From: Burkholderiaceae bacterium
Lineage (GTDB): Bacteria > Pseudomonadota > Gammaproteobacteria > Burkholderiales > Burkholderiaceae_C
Reading direction: 5' to 3'
Assembly (NCBI GenBank): GCA_019234815.1
Contig: JAFALA010000007.1
Coordinates: forward strand, 62,001 to 126,000
Length of the DNA: 64,000 nucleotides
Under the pieces are notes generated by a model that saw only the letters and a program-made list of their open reading frames with translations, searched no databases and was not told the DNA's origin. Position 1 is the first letter of the stretch; the number at the start of each line of letters is the position of its first letter. Both the position numbers and the translations under genes were made by a program. Shown piece by piece: positions 26,793 to 35,460 of this stretch.

Positions 26793-27386
26793 TCAGCGAT
26801 GACCTTTGGGCCACGGCACGATGGTGAGCGACCGCACGCCCTGTGCGCCGCGAATGAGCACGCCTTCAATGTCGGCCGTTGCAGACGGACCGCTCATCAA
26901 TACCGCATAACGGGCATCGAAAAATTCCCGTCGGCGGTAGGCTTGATGAAGGTTGCCGATGATGTCCGCGGGATCGAGCAAGGCGACGAGGTGCTGTGGC
27001 AGATAGCCCAGCGCATTCATTCTGTATTCGCGCTCCGAGAGCCAGATCGACCCCGTTTCAGCCACTGCAAATGCCGGCCGCACCACGCCCACATCGACAT
27101 CGTCAAGTTCCTGGGGGTAACGGACGTCGCAAATATGGCGGGTACCACGTACTTCAGGTACTGCCGTGACCACGCTGCGTGCCTTCGGGAACAGTTCGGC
27201 AATGAGCGCCTCGGGTCCGCCGTTCGCGGGTGCTTCACGCCATATGCCGCCCATGCGAGCGAGTGCCGCGCGGAAATCGTCGACGGTATTCAAGCGGGCC
27301 GTGTCGAACAGCGGTATGGCCGGCAGGTCCCTCGCCGCAGGCTGCGCCTGGCGTAGTCGATTCAGGATGGCATGGCGGCTGTTCAT
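26793..27386 (-). CDS. lutC: LutC/YkgG family lactate utilization protein
   Basis: The 197-residue protein matches LutC (DUF162): VDVGVVRPAFAVAETGSIWL followed by LGYLPQHLVALLDPADIIGN and VLMSGPSATADIEGVLIRGAQGV. LutABC together oxidise L-lactate to pyruvate. The start overlaps the lutB stop by four bases. Confidence 0.93.
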   Translation of the reverse strand: MNSRHAILNRLRQAQPAARDLPAIPLFDTARLNTVDDFRAALARMGGIWREAPANGGPEALIAELFPKARSVVTAVPEVRGTRHICDVRYPQELDDVDVGVVRPAFAVAETGSIWLSEREYRMNALGYLPQHLVALLDPADIIGNLHQAYRRREFFDARYAVLMSGPSATADIEGVLIRGAQGVRSLTIVPWPKGHR

Positions 27387-28759
27387 GATTTGGCTTTCCT
27401 TTGTTCATACCAGTCGTGAAAGGATTGCGGCGGCGCCTCGGGCAGCTCGCGCTGCCGCCCCCACAGATTGAGAGGGTTGTAGAGCACCGCTCGCGGCAGG
27501 CCTTCGACTGCAATGAGGGCGCCCTTGACGGCGGTCCGGTACAGCTTTGGACTGGCCAGAACTTTGCCGGCCAGCTTCATGCTCTGCTTCTTTGCACGTG
27601 ATAGCTCGTTGTTCTCGGCGACGATCTGGCGCCACTTGTAGATCTGCTCGTGGATGTTGATCTTGACAGGGCAGACATTGCTGCAGCTGCCGTTCATGGT
27701 CGAAGCAAATGGCAGCTCGCTGTACTTTTTGAGATCGAAGGTCGGGTTGATGATGGCGCCAATTGGGCCTGAGTAAACGCCTCCGTAGCTCAGCCCGCTG
27801 CTGCGCCGGTAGACGGGACAGGTATTCATGCAGGCGCCACAGCGTATGCATTTCAGCGAATACCAGAAGTCATCCATGGCGAGACGTTCGGAGCGCCCGT
27901 TGTCGACCAGGATGAAGTGCATTTCGCCGCCCTGGCGCGGCGAGCGGAAATGCGAGGTGTACTGAGTGATCGGTGCGCCCAAGGCATTGCGCGACAGCAT
28001 GCGCACGAATACGCCAAGGTGTTCAAGCTTCGGGATCAGTTTTTCGATGCCGATCGATGCAATATGCAGCGAGGGCACGTTGGCGCTCAAGTCGGCATTG
28101 CCTTCGTTGGTGCAGACCGTGATGCCGCCGGTCTCGGCGACCGCGAAGTTGCACCCGGTCATCCCGGCGTCCGCGTTCAGGAACAGTGGCCGCGTGGCCT
28201 GGCGCTGCCGCTCTGCAAGCGCCGGAATGCTGCGTTCGTCGGGCTTGCCGCCAATAGTCCGCGAGAACAGTTCGGCGACGTCGGTGGCCAGCTTGTGGAC
28301 TGCCGGCACGACGATGTGCGAAGGCATTTGCTTGTCAAGCTGCTGGATGCGCTCGCCCAGGTCGGTTTCGACCACGGTGATGTCGCGCGCTTCCAGGTAG
28401 GGCCGCATCTCGCATTCCTCGGTCAACATCGACTTGCTCTTGACCAGCACCTTGGCTTGGCGACTTTGAAGAATTTCAAGCACGATGCGGTTGTGCTCCT
28501 GCGCATCGCTGGCCCAGTGCACGATCACGCCGTTGGCCTTGGCGTTGCACTCGAATTCCTCGAGGTAGTCGGCCAAATGGGTCAATGTGTGTTCCTTGAT
28601 CGCCGAAGCAAGCCCTCGCAGCTCTTCCCATTCGGTGATGTTTGAGACTTCGGCATCGCGCGCCTTGCGCAGTGCCCATAGCCGGCGGTCATGGAATTCG
28701 AGATGTTTTTCGTCGGCGATGAAGTACTTGGAATAGCCGACGTGGTCCACCTTTTTCAT
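27383..28759 (-). CDS. lutB: LutB iron-sulfur lactate utilization protein
   Basis: The 458-residue protein has the LutB layout: a DUF162-like N-terminal half (FAVAETGGITVCTNEGNADL) and a C-terminal ferredoxin domain with CIRCGACMNTCPVY and CSNVCPVKINIHEQ. It is the central electron-transfer subunit of L-lactate oxidation. The ATG at 28759 overlaps the lutA stop by four bases; longer frames upstream would run through lutA. Confidence 0.93.
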   Translation of the reverse strand: MKKVDHVGYSKYFIADEKHLEFHDRRLWALRKARDAEVSNITEWEELRGLASAIKEHTLTHLADYLEEFECNAKANGVIVHWASDAQEHNRIVLEILQSRQAKVLVKSKSMLTEECEMRPYLEARDITVVETDLGERIQQLDKQMPSHIVVPAVHKLATDVAELFSRTIGGKPDERSIPALAERQRQATRPLFLNADAGMTGCNFAVAETGGITVCTNEGNADLSANVPSLHIASIGIEKLIPKLEHLGVFVRMLSRNALGAPITQYTSHFRSPRQGGEMHFILVDNGRSERLAMDDFWYSLKCIRCGACMNTCPVYRRSSGLSYGGVYSGPIGAIINPTFDLKKYSELPFASTMNGSCSNVCPVKINIHEQIYKWRQIVAENNELSRAKKQSMKLAGKVLASPKLYRTAVKGALIAVEGLPRAVLYNPLNLWGRQRELPEAPPQSFHDWYEQRKAKS

Positions 28760-29499
28760 GCGCGTGCTCCGTTGAGAATCTGGGCGATGTGGATGAACTT
28801 GAGCCCCAGGCCCAATCGATCCGAGCAGCCTTTCTGGTGCATCAAGCACGACGAATCGGCCGACACGATGTATTGCGCACCATTGCGGTAGTGGTCATGA
28901 ATCTTGTCGACGCCCATGCGGGCTGACACGGGTTCCTCGCCGACGGAAAAGGTGCCGCCGAAACCGCAGCATTCGTCCGGACGGTCGGGCTGGATGAATT
29001 CGATCCCGCGAACGCCGGACAACAGCGTTCTTGGCTTGGAGAAGAAAGGTTCGGCAGTCTCGGACATGCTGGCCGTTCGCAGTCCCCGCAGCGTGCCGCA
29101 GCTGTTGTGAAGGCCGACCCGGTGCGGGAAATGCGCCCAGGGGAATTCACGGACCCCGAGCACGTCATGCAGGAACTCGACCAGCTCGTAGGTGTTGCGA
29201 CGCACCGCCTGTGTCTGCGAGTCCTCGGGAACGGCTGTGAGGTGATCGCGCACATGGTGGACACAGCTGCCGCTGGGTGCCACGATGTAGTCGTACCCGC
29301 TGAAATTGCGAACGAACAAGGCCTCGGCGCCTTCAGCATCGCGCTCGCAGCCGCTATTGCTCATGGGCTGGCCACAGCAGGTCTGATCTGGCGGGTAGTC
29401 GACATCGCAGCCCAGGCGCTCGAGCAGTTCGAGTGTGGCGACACCCACATCGGGAAAGAATGTGTCAATGAAGCAAGGTATGAATAAGGCGACTTTCAT
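28756..29499 (-). CDS. lutA: LutA, CCG-domain lactate utilization protein
   Basis: The 247-residue protein opens MKVALFIPCFIDTFFPDVG and carries two cysteine-rich CCG domains (DQTCCGQPMSNSGC and DECCGFGGTFSV), as in LutA and the glycolate oxidase GlcF. With LutB and LutC it forms an L-lactate dehydrogenase. It is first of lutABC. No lutR-type regulator or lactate permease gene is adjacent; the nearest upstream genes encode a two-component phosphorelay. Confidence 0.93.
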   Translation of the reverse strand: MKVALFIPCFIDTFFPDVGVATLELLERLGCDVDYPPDQTCCGQPMSNSGCERDAEGAEALFVRNFSGYDYIVAPSGSCVHHVRDHLTAVPEDSQTQAVRRNTYELVEFLHDVLGVREFPWAHFPHRVGLHNSCGTLRGLRTASMSETAEPFFSKPRTLLSGVRGIEFIQPDRPDECCGFGGTFSVGEEPVSARMGVDKIHDHYRNGAQYIVSADSSCLMHQKGCSDRLGLGLKFIHIAQILNGARA

Positions 29500-29662
29500 C
29501 GTGAGCTCCCTGGTGCAAAACGCATGTTTTCCGCCTACCCTATCAACAGCACAGGCGGCTTCGCGGCCCTGTCTATCCTGTTGACGGGCACATTTGTCGA
29601 TCCGTTGGGAGCAGTTTGCGCCGGGCGGCGCGCAGGCTTGTTGCAGCCTGCCAACGGCCGTG

Positions 29663-31780
29663 TTACGGCTGTAATGCGGCTTGCAGCGCTGAGGCCAGCT
29701 CGACCCGATCGAAGGGCTTGCGCAGCAGTGTTCGTATGCCAAGGGCCTTGGCTTCGTCTTCGAGCGCCTGGCTGACTTGCCCGCTCATCAGCAGCAGCGG
29801 CAGGTCCGGGCAAATTTGTCGAACTCTCCTGAGCAGGTCCAATCCGGTCATGCCCTGCATGGACTGGTCACTGAGCACCAGGTCAAAGCGCTGCGGATCC
29901 GTCTCGAATTCGGCAAACGCCAATTCAGCTGACGTGAATCCGACAGGCTCATAGCCGAGTTCCGCGAGCAAGTCCTCGCACAACGTCATCAACACCCGCT
30001 CGTCGTCGACGACAAGTACGATCTGCCCTTGGCCAGCGGGCAACGTTGTTCCAGCGCTCGCCATGGGGTCAGGGCGCAGCGACGTGAGTGGCAGGTAAAC
30101 CTTGAAGTTCGATCCTTGCCCCATGACGCTTTCCACCTCGATGGCGCCGCCGCCGTCGCGAATGATGCCATCGACGAGCGACAGGCCTAGGCCCGTGCCG
30201 TCTCCGGCCTGCCGCGTGGTGAAGAAGGGGTCGAACATCCGCTCCTGAATGGTCGGACTGATGCCCACGCCGGTATCGGCGACGCTGATGCATATGTAGG
30301 GGCCCGGAGTTAGCAGCCCGGAGCTCAGGTTCCTGGTCTGCTCGATGTCGACGATCGATGTTGACACCGTCACGACGCCCCGCGTGTCCTGCAGTGCATG
30401 AACTGCATTGCTGCACAGGTTCATCACGACCTGGTGCAGCTGGGTGGCATCGCCCATGATGTGCGCCCCTGGTGCTGCCAGACTCAATTCGATCCGGACA
30501 TCCGGGGCAAGTCCGGCTCGCACCAATTCCAACGCCTCCGTCAGGACAGGTTCGACCTGCAGCGGCATCCTGGCGCTCACACCGCTGCGACTGAAGGTCA
30601 GGATGCGCTGAACCAGTGCCTTGGCGCGTGCCCCGGCATTCAGGACCTGTTGCAGATCGTGCCGTGCGGGGGATTGTCGGTCGAGCGTGCGTGCGGCCCG
30701 TTCGCCATAGCCTAGGATGGCGCTGAGAATGTTGTTGAAGTCGTGCGCGATGCCGCCTGCGAATGTGCCCAGCGCCTCGAGCTTTTGCGACTGCCGAAGC
30801 TGGGTTTCCAGGCGCCGCCGCGCCTCTTCGGTGGCGCGACGCTCGCTCACGTCATCGACGATGGCCACGAGAATGCCGTTGAGTTCGCCGGAATCCGTCA
30901 GGCGCGAGATGCTGATCTCGGTCCAGATGACATGGCCGTCGCGGTGCACGTAGCGTTTCTCGAAATGCACGCTGGTGCGTTCGTCCCGTGCGAGGAGGTC
31001 GACCTGGGTACGGGTCAGTGCAATGTCGTCGGGGTGCGTGATGTTGTCTGGCGTCAGATGTTTCAATTCGTCCAGCGAGTAGCCCACCATTCGCAGGAAC
31101 GCAGGATTCGCCACCAGGTAGGCCATGTTCGGCGGCAACATGACGATGCCGACAGGCGCATGGTCGAATACGGCGCGCCAGCGCTGTTCGCCAGCGCGCA
31201 GCTCCAGGTTGTTTCGGGATTGACGGCGCTGTTGATGCAGCACGGCCAGCAACAACAAGAGCGCCGCGAGCAGCACCAACATGGCGCGCACCAGGGTGTG
31301 AAGCGCGCTGTACCGCCACGTGGCAAGCACCGCAGTTCGCGTGCGACGGGCCTCGATACGCAGCGCATGGCCCGGTACGCCAACCTCGACGATTTGCTGC
31401 TCACTGAGGCCCTGAATTGTTTGCGGCGCGGTGCAGGCTGGCGTGTCGTCGTCCGCCGACTTGAGCTCGAATGTCAGACCGTCAATAGGCGACCCTGCTG
31501 ACCACAGTGATTGCAATTGCGTGCATGCGGCCGCATCGGCCTGCCGGGACTCCGGTGCCAGCGCATGCGCCATGTTGGCGGCGGTCAGTTCCGCCCATGT
31601 GCGCAGGGATTGACGGCTCTCCTCAAGCACCATTTGCCGGCTGTGCAAAACGTCGAATAGCGCCGCACCCATGACGCCCAGCATCAGAATGATGCCGCAC
31701 AGGATGCTCAGCGTCAGTGAACGGTCGTTCGCGCTCGGTGGAGCGCCATTGGTTTCAAGATTGGTCCTGGGCGCGCTCAT
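29663..31780 (-). CDS. PAS-containing hybrid sensor histidine kinase
   Basis: The 705-residue protein has two membrane helices (about 22-45 and 165-185) around a periplasmic sensor region, then a PAS domain (VFDHAPVGIVMLPPNMAYLVANPAFLRMVG), a phosphoacceptor helix with GGIAHDFNNIL, an ATPase domain (MNLCSNAVHAL, ADTGVGIS, GDGTGLGLSLV) and a C-terminal receiver with LVLSDQSMQG (phospho-Asp) and RKPFD (Lys). The start overlaps the next gene's stop by four bases. The signal is unknown; lutABC lies downstream. Confidence 0.92.
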   Translation of the reverse strand: MSAPRTNLETNGAPPSANDRSLTLSILCGIILMLGVMGAALFDVLHSRQMVLEESRQSLRTWAELTAANMAHALAPESRQADAAACTQLQSLWSAGSPIDGLTFELKSADDDTPACTAPQTIQGLSEQQIVEVGVPGHALRIEARRTRTAVLATWRYSALHTLVRAMLVLLAALLLLLAVLHQQRRQSRNNLELRAGEQRWRAVFDHAPVGIVMLPPNMAYLVANPAFLRMVGYSLDELKHLTPDNITHPDDIALTRTQVDLLARDERTSVHFEKRYVHRDGHVIWTEISISRLTDSGELNGILVAIVDDVSERRATEEARRRLETQLRQSQKLEALGTFAGGIAHDFNNILSAILGYGERAARTLDRQSPARHDLQQVLNAGARAKALVQRILTFSRSGVSARMPLQVEPVLTEALELVRAGLAPDVRIELSLAAPGAHIMGDATQLHQVVMNLCSNAVHALQDTRGVVTVSTSIVDIEQTRNLSSGLLTPGPYICISVADTGVGISPTIQERMFDPFFTTRQAGDGTGLGLSLVDGIIRDGGGAIEVESVMGQGSNFKVYLPLTSLRPDPMASAGTTLPAGQGQIVLVVDDERVLMTLCEDLLAELGYEPVGFTSAELAFAEFETDPQRFDLVLSDQSMQGMTGLDLLRRVRQICPDLPLLLMSGQVSQALEDEAKALGIRTLLRKPFDRVELASALQAALQP

Positions 31781-32184
31781 GCCTGCGATTCTGTCAACAG
31801 CCTGCGCGCTTGGTGCAGCAACTCGTTGAGGTCCAGTGGCTTGGCCAGCACCCAGTCTGCGCTCATCTGCTCAGCCACCTGCATGGCGGTGCCTGGCGGT
31901 ATATGGAACCGTCCGGAAATGGCCAGCAAGCGTGCGCGGTGAAACTGCTCACGCAACTGCTGAAGCCGCTGGACACCCAAAGCCTTGGGCTCCTCCACGT
32001 CGACGACCACGACTCGTACCGATTCGGGCATCATCGTGGGCTGCCAACTGCGCGCCGCAAGTCCGGCTTCGCACATGGTGGCCAGAATCAATTCCCGCGT
32101 CGGGTGATCCCGCTCCAACACCAGAATGCAAGGATCAGCCTCGCATGTGCTCTCCATGCTTCTTGCGCGGACCTCTTCTTTCAC
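31777..32184 (-). CDS. Stand-alone receiver-domain protein
   Basis: The 135-residue protein is a divergent CheY-like receiver: acidic pocket LVLERD, phospho-Asp in VVVVDVEEPK, a Ser in LLAISG and the Lys in LAKPLD. There is no output domain. A GTG at 32184 overlaps the stop of the upstream response regulator; an ATG at 32157 is also possible. It sits between the OmpR-type regulator and the hybrid kinase and probably relays or buffers phosphate between them. Confidence 0.82.
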   Translation of the reverse strand: MKEEVRARSMESTCEADPCILVLERDHPTRELILATMCEAGLAARSWQPTMMPESVRVVVVDVEEPKALGVQRLQQLREQFHRARLLAISGRFHIPPGTAMQVAEQMSADWVLAKPLDLNELLHQARRLLTESQA

Positions 32185-32939
32185 TCGATCCGCCCCGCGC
32201 TTGTGATGGGCATGTCGACACGCTGCACGACGCCCGCAAATTGGTATCCCACGTTGCGTTCGGTCAGAATCAATTGCGGCTTGGAGGGGTTGGGCTCGAT
32301 CTTGCGGCGGAGTCTGAGAATCTGAACGTCCACCGAGCGGTCGTAGACATCGTCGAAAAGCCGGCTGGACTCCAGCAATTGATCTCGCGACAGCACTGTG
32401 CTTGGCGCAGCCAACAGCGCCGTTAGAAGCGAGAACTCACCGTTGGTCAGGGACACGGTTTCTCCCTGGGGCGACGTCAGGCGTCGTGTCCGCAGATTGA
32501 GTTCCCAACCCGAGAAGCGGTATGCGCGTACCGTCGAGCGCCGTCCGGTGCCTTGATGGGTGGCGTGGAAGCGCCGAAGCACTGTTCGAATTCGCGCCAG
32601 CAGTTCCCGAGGACTGAAGGGTTTGGTGAGGAAATCGTCGGCACCGAGCTCCAGCGCCATGACGCGGTCAGCAATGTCCAGCTTGCCGGAAACCACGATG
32701 ATGGGAATGGTTGACTCGGCGCGCAGCTTGCGCGCGATCGTCAATCCGTCTGGGCCCGGCATACGCAGATCCAGTACGATCAGATCGAATATCCCTCGAC
32801 TCAGGAGCTCGAAAAGCTCGGAACCGCCAGACACAGCAGTTACACGAAATTCATTTTCGTGCAGGTAGCTGGAAATCAGGTCGCGCACAGCGGGATCGTC
32901 GTCAACGACTACGATATGCGGCTGGGGCAGCGGTTCCAT
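32181..32939 (-). CDS. OmpR-family response regulator
   Basis: The 252-residue protein has a receiver (IVVVDDDP, LIVLDLRMPGPDG with the phospho-Asp, FLTKPFSPREL) and an OmpR/PhoB winged helix (VSLTNGEFSLLTALLAAP; DVYDRSVDVQILRLRRKIE; RNVGYQF). The ATG at 32939 is preferred over the longer frame because it starts just before the receiver. It heads the operon regulator, receiver, hybrid kinase. Possible targets include the downstream lut genes, but no binding sites were identified. Confidence 0.92.
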   Translation of the reverse strand: MEPLPQPHIVVVDDDPAVRDLISSYLHENEFRVTAVSGGSELFELLSRGIFDLIVLDLRMPGPDGLTIARKLRAESTIPIIVVSGKLDIADRVMALELGADDFLTKPFSPRELLARIRTVLRRFHATHQGTGRRSTVRAYRFSGWELNLRTRRLTSPQGETVSLTNGEFSLLTALLAAPSTVLSRDQLLESSRLFDDVYDRSVDVQILRLRRKIEPNPSKPQLILTERNVGYQFAGVVQRVDMPITSAGRIE

Positions 32940-33107
32940 GGCGTAGACGTTCGTCCTTCTTGTTGCGGGTCCATGGTGCTCGATCGAACCGTGACTGGTG
33001 AACCCGTGTCGAATCTTCGGCAATGATAGGCCATCAACGTACTTTCAGGCCGGCCTGGGGCGCAGGGGTTCCGCAATGCCGCCAATGGCCCGCTCATCCA
33101 CAACACA

Positions 33108-33641
33108 TCAGTGAGCGATGGCCTGCGGCGCGGGCGTGATGTCAGCTCGACGGTTCTGCGCCCACGCCTTCTCGTCGTGACCCTGGGCGACGGGCTTGTC
33201 TTTTCCCCAGCTCACGGGTTCCAATTGATCCGGCTTCGCGCCCATCAGAATCAAGGCCTTTTGCACGGCCTCGGCGCGGCGTTGACCCAGAGCCAGGTTG
33301 TATTCAGAACTTCCGCGCTCATCCGTGTTGCCCTCCACGCGGGCGGCAAGGGTGGGGTGGGACGCCAGGAATTGGCCTTGTGTCTCTATGACAGCGCGCT
33401 GTTCGGGTTTCAGCGCCGTGCTGTCAAAGTCGAAGAAAACGCTTTGCACCTGCATGGCATCTGACCGCGGACTTGGATTGGATTTCGGGTCTGGGTTGGT
33501 AGCCTGGCGTGAAAGCGGCGCTGCAACGGCGGCCGGCGCCGCTGCAGCCGCGGGCGCAGCTGCCGGGACCTTTGGCGTGGTGCTGCATCCAGTCAGCCAA
33601 AGTCCGCCCAGGCTGGCAAGGGTGAATATATATGCATTTTT
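33108..33641 (-). CDS. Pal/OmpA-family peptidoglycan-associated lipoprotein
   Basis: The 177-residue protein starts with a signal peptide and lipobox LTGC, then an Ala/Pro-rich linker and an OmpA C-terminal domain (VFFDFDSTALKPEQ; VEGNTDERGSSEYNLALGQRRAEAV; RRADI). The Asp and Arg that bind diaminopimelate are present. The start is GTG at 33641 with GAGG eight bases upstream. It is not next to tol genes, so it is an orphan Pal paralogue. Confidence 0.87.
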   Translation of the reverse strand, partial: KNAYIFTLASLGGLWLTGCSTTPKVPAAAPAAAAAPAAVAAPLSRQATNPDPKSNPSPRSDAMQVQSVFFDFDSTALKPEQRAVIETQGQFLASHPTLAARVEGNTDERGSSEYNLALGQRRAEAVQKALILMGAKPDQLEPVSWGKDKPVAQGHDEKAWAQNRRADITPAPQAIAH

Positions 33642-33959
33642 CACAATTGATACCTCGTCACGGTGATGTAGGAGAAACACTTCCGTCATGTGCCCAATCT
33701 GTTGTCAGGCAGCAGCAGGATTTATGCGCTTTGCTTAATGTGCAATTGGATTCTTGTGGCAAGATTTCAACGGCGCCACGAATGGATTTCAAATGAAACA
33801 GGAGCTTACTTTGTTTCTATTGAATTCCAGTACGTTTGCATGGATGATTGAGTCATGCTTGAGGATGTGCCTTGATCTGAAAAGTCGTCTCGATCGACGA
33901 GGCGGAAGACAGGACGCAATTCACTGCCCGTATACATCGGATTTGCGAATTGAAGGTCA

Positions 33960-34102
33960 ATTTCAATCAGTAAATGCCAGCATTTTCCATGTGGATGCCT
34001 GCATGAATGAAGCGTAGGCGCAAGGCTTAAAGATTGTCTCCTCTCGCCCTTTAAAGGCGAGTTCACCCCTGATGCTCACAAGGCATCAGGGGTTTTCTTT
34101 TT
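33960..34102 (+). ncRNA. Candidate small RNA ending in two hairpins
   Basis: Hairpin CTCGCC(34043-34048)/GGCGAG(34056-34061), preceded by a CTCCTCTCG single-stranded segment, is followed at once by the strong terminator at 34066-34102. No plus-strand gene lies upstream to need this terminator. The 5' end is not known and the start given is only a guess. Confidence 0.35.
34066..34102 (+). terminator. Strong rho-independent terminator
   Basis: CCCCTGATGC (34066-34075) pairs perfectly with GCATCAGGGG (34083-34092) around a seven-base loop and is followed by TTTTCTTTTT. The T run is on the plus strand only, so it ends a plus-strand transcript. Confidence 0.85.
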
Positions 34103-34270
34103 GCGGCATCAAAATGAATCGAGTTTTGTACTGGAGTCAATCTGGTTAAGTAATATTAAATCGGAACTGTTCGCCGCCTGGGCGTGGAATTTTTCGGCGC
34201 CATGGCGCGACAATTCCTCACTAACGTAATTCGAGCTTTAGGAAGAGCATGCGCCGACGCACCCGATCCA

Positions 34271-34990
34271 TCAACGGAAGAGCAGCGCAAGCAGGGGCAC
34301 GATCACGGCAGTGAGCAGCCCGTTGAGTCCGACGCCCAGGGTCGCAAAGGCTGCGCCGAGAGGATCGCGCGCTGCTACCTGGGCCGCAGCGACGCCGCTG
34401 CCGGCCACGCCTGCGGCCAGACCGTGTGCACGCCAGTCTTCGATGCGCATTAGCATCAACAGGCCCTGACCCACGATGGCCGCCACAATGCCGCCCAGGA
34501 TCGCCAGGGTGGCCGTCAGCGAAGGCAAGCCACCAATCTGGCCCGACACTGCCATCGCGATGGGCGTGGTCACAGCCTTGGGCGCCATGGACAGCGCCAA
34601 GGTGCGCGAACCTCCCAGCCCCCAAACGATGGTGACGCCGGTCAGTACAGCGGTCAGCGAGCCCGCCGCCAGCGCCTGAGCAATGTGGCGGAGGTGACCG
34701 CGCACGTAGCCCAGGTTGCGCGCCAGCGGCACCGCCAGCGCAATGGTCGCCGGCCCGAGCAGGAAATGAATGAACTGGGCTCCGGCGAAGTAGGTGGAAT
34801 AGGAAGTTCCGGTGGACACGACCACCGTCGACACCATTGCGATGGCAATCAACACCGGGCTCGCCAGGGGTGAGCGTCCACAGGCCTGGTGTACCTGCAA
34901 CCCGACGGCGTAGGCCGTCAGCGTCACGAATAGCCAAACCAGTGGCGTGGTCGCCAATGGCGTCCAGAGATGGGCGAGCGCTTCGGTCAC
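34271..34990 (-). CDS. LrgB/CidB family membrane protein
   Basis: The 239-residue protein has about six membrane helices and the family core LSMAPKAVTTPIAMAVSGQIGG and LGVGLNGLLTAVIVPLL. The start is GTG at 34990, overlapping the lrgA stop by four bases. LrgAB proteins resemble holin/antiholin pairs, and some act as pyruvate or glycolate transporters. Confidence 0.88.
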   Translation of the reverse strand: MTEALAHLWTPLATTPLVWLFVTLTAYAVGLQVHQACGRSPLASPVLIAIAMVSTVVVSTGTSYSTYFAGAQFIHFLLGPATIALAVPLARNLGYVRGHLRHIAQALAAGSLTAVLTGVTIVWGLGGSRTLALSMAPKAVTTPIAMAVSGQIGGLPSLTATLAILGGIVAAIVGQGLLMLMRIEDWRAHGLAAGVAGSGVAAAQVAARDPLGAAFATLGVGLNGLLTAVIVPLLALLFR

Positions 34991-35352
34991 GCGGGCCTCC
35001 CGTGTCGAGCGTGGAGTGCCCGGTGCAACACGAGGCCCGTTACAGCCAGGCTGGCGATGGTTGACCCGACTACGGCGGCTGCGATCGGCAGCCACTCGGT
35101 ACGCAGCAGACTCGCCTCGGTGATGACGCCCACGCCGGCTGGCACGAAGAGCAGGCCCATGGCCTGGATCAGGAAGTCGGCCGTCCGTCCCAGGTCTTGC
35201 GGTATCGGCTCGGTTTGCCCGCGCATGCGCCAAGCCAGCAGGGCCGCCAACAGGAATAAACCCAGAACAGGACCAGGAATGGGAAGGTGCAGGGCTTCGC
35301 CGATCAGCGCGCCTGCGAGTTCGCAGGCGATCAGCGTGAGCAGTCCGTACAT
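34987..35352 (-). CDS. LrgA/CidA family membrane protein
   Basis: The 121-residue protein has four membrane helices and the family segments LHLPIPGPVLGLFLLA and DFLIQAMGLLFVPAGVGVI. GAGGG precedes the ATG at 35352. It is divergent from the LysR gene at 35461, which probably controls it. Confidence 0.88.
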   Translation of the reverse strand: MYGLLTLIACELAGALIGEALHLPIPGPVLGLFLLAALLAWRMRGQTEPIPQDLGRTADFLIQAMGLLFVPAGVGVITEASLLRTEWLPIAAAVVGSTIASLAVTGLVLHRALHARHGRPA

Positions 35353-35460
35353 GGGGAAACCCTCTTCTAGAATCGTTTTCGAGACTGAAATCGTAGAGAT
35401 GGTCCGGCTCGCGGGAAATGCCCGTGCCGGCAAAAGCCTGTTGCGGATTGGGGAAGGGAC

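Larger units (their letters stand above)
33642..34270. other. Gene-poor stretch of lower GC
   Basis: This 629-base stretch is visibly richer in A and T than its neighbours. An 87-residue frame at 33754-34017 (+) has no family resemblance and no good ribosome site. The only firm element is the plus-strand terminator at 34066-34102. See the small-RNA candidate. Confidence 0.6.

Noticed and set aside
33754-34017. 87-residue plus-strand open frame
   Set aside because: No ribosome site, no family resemblance and atypical composition. A non-coding transcript is as likely.
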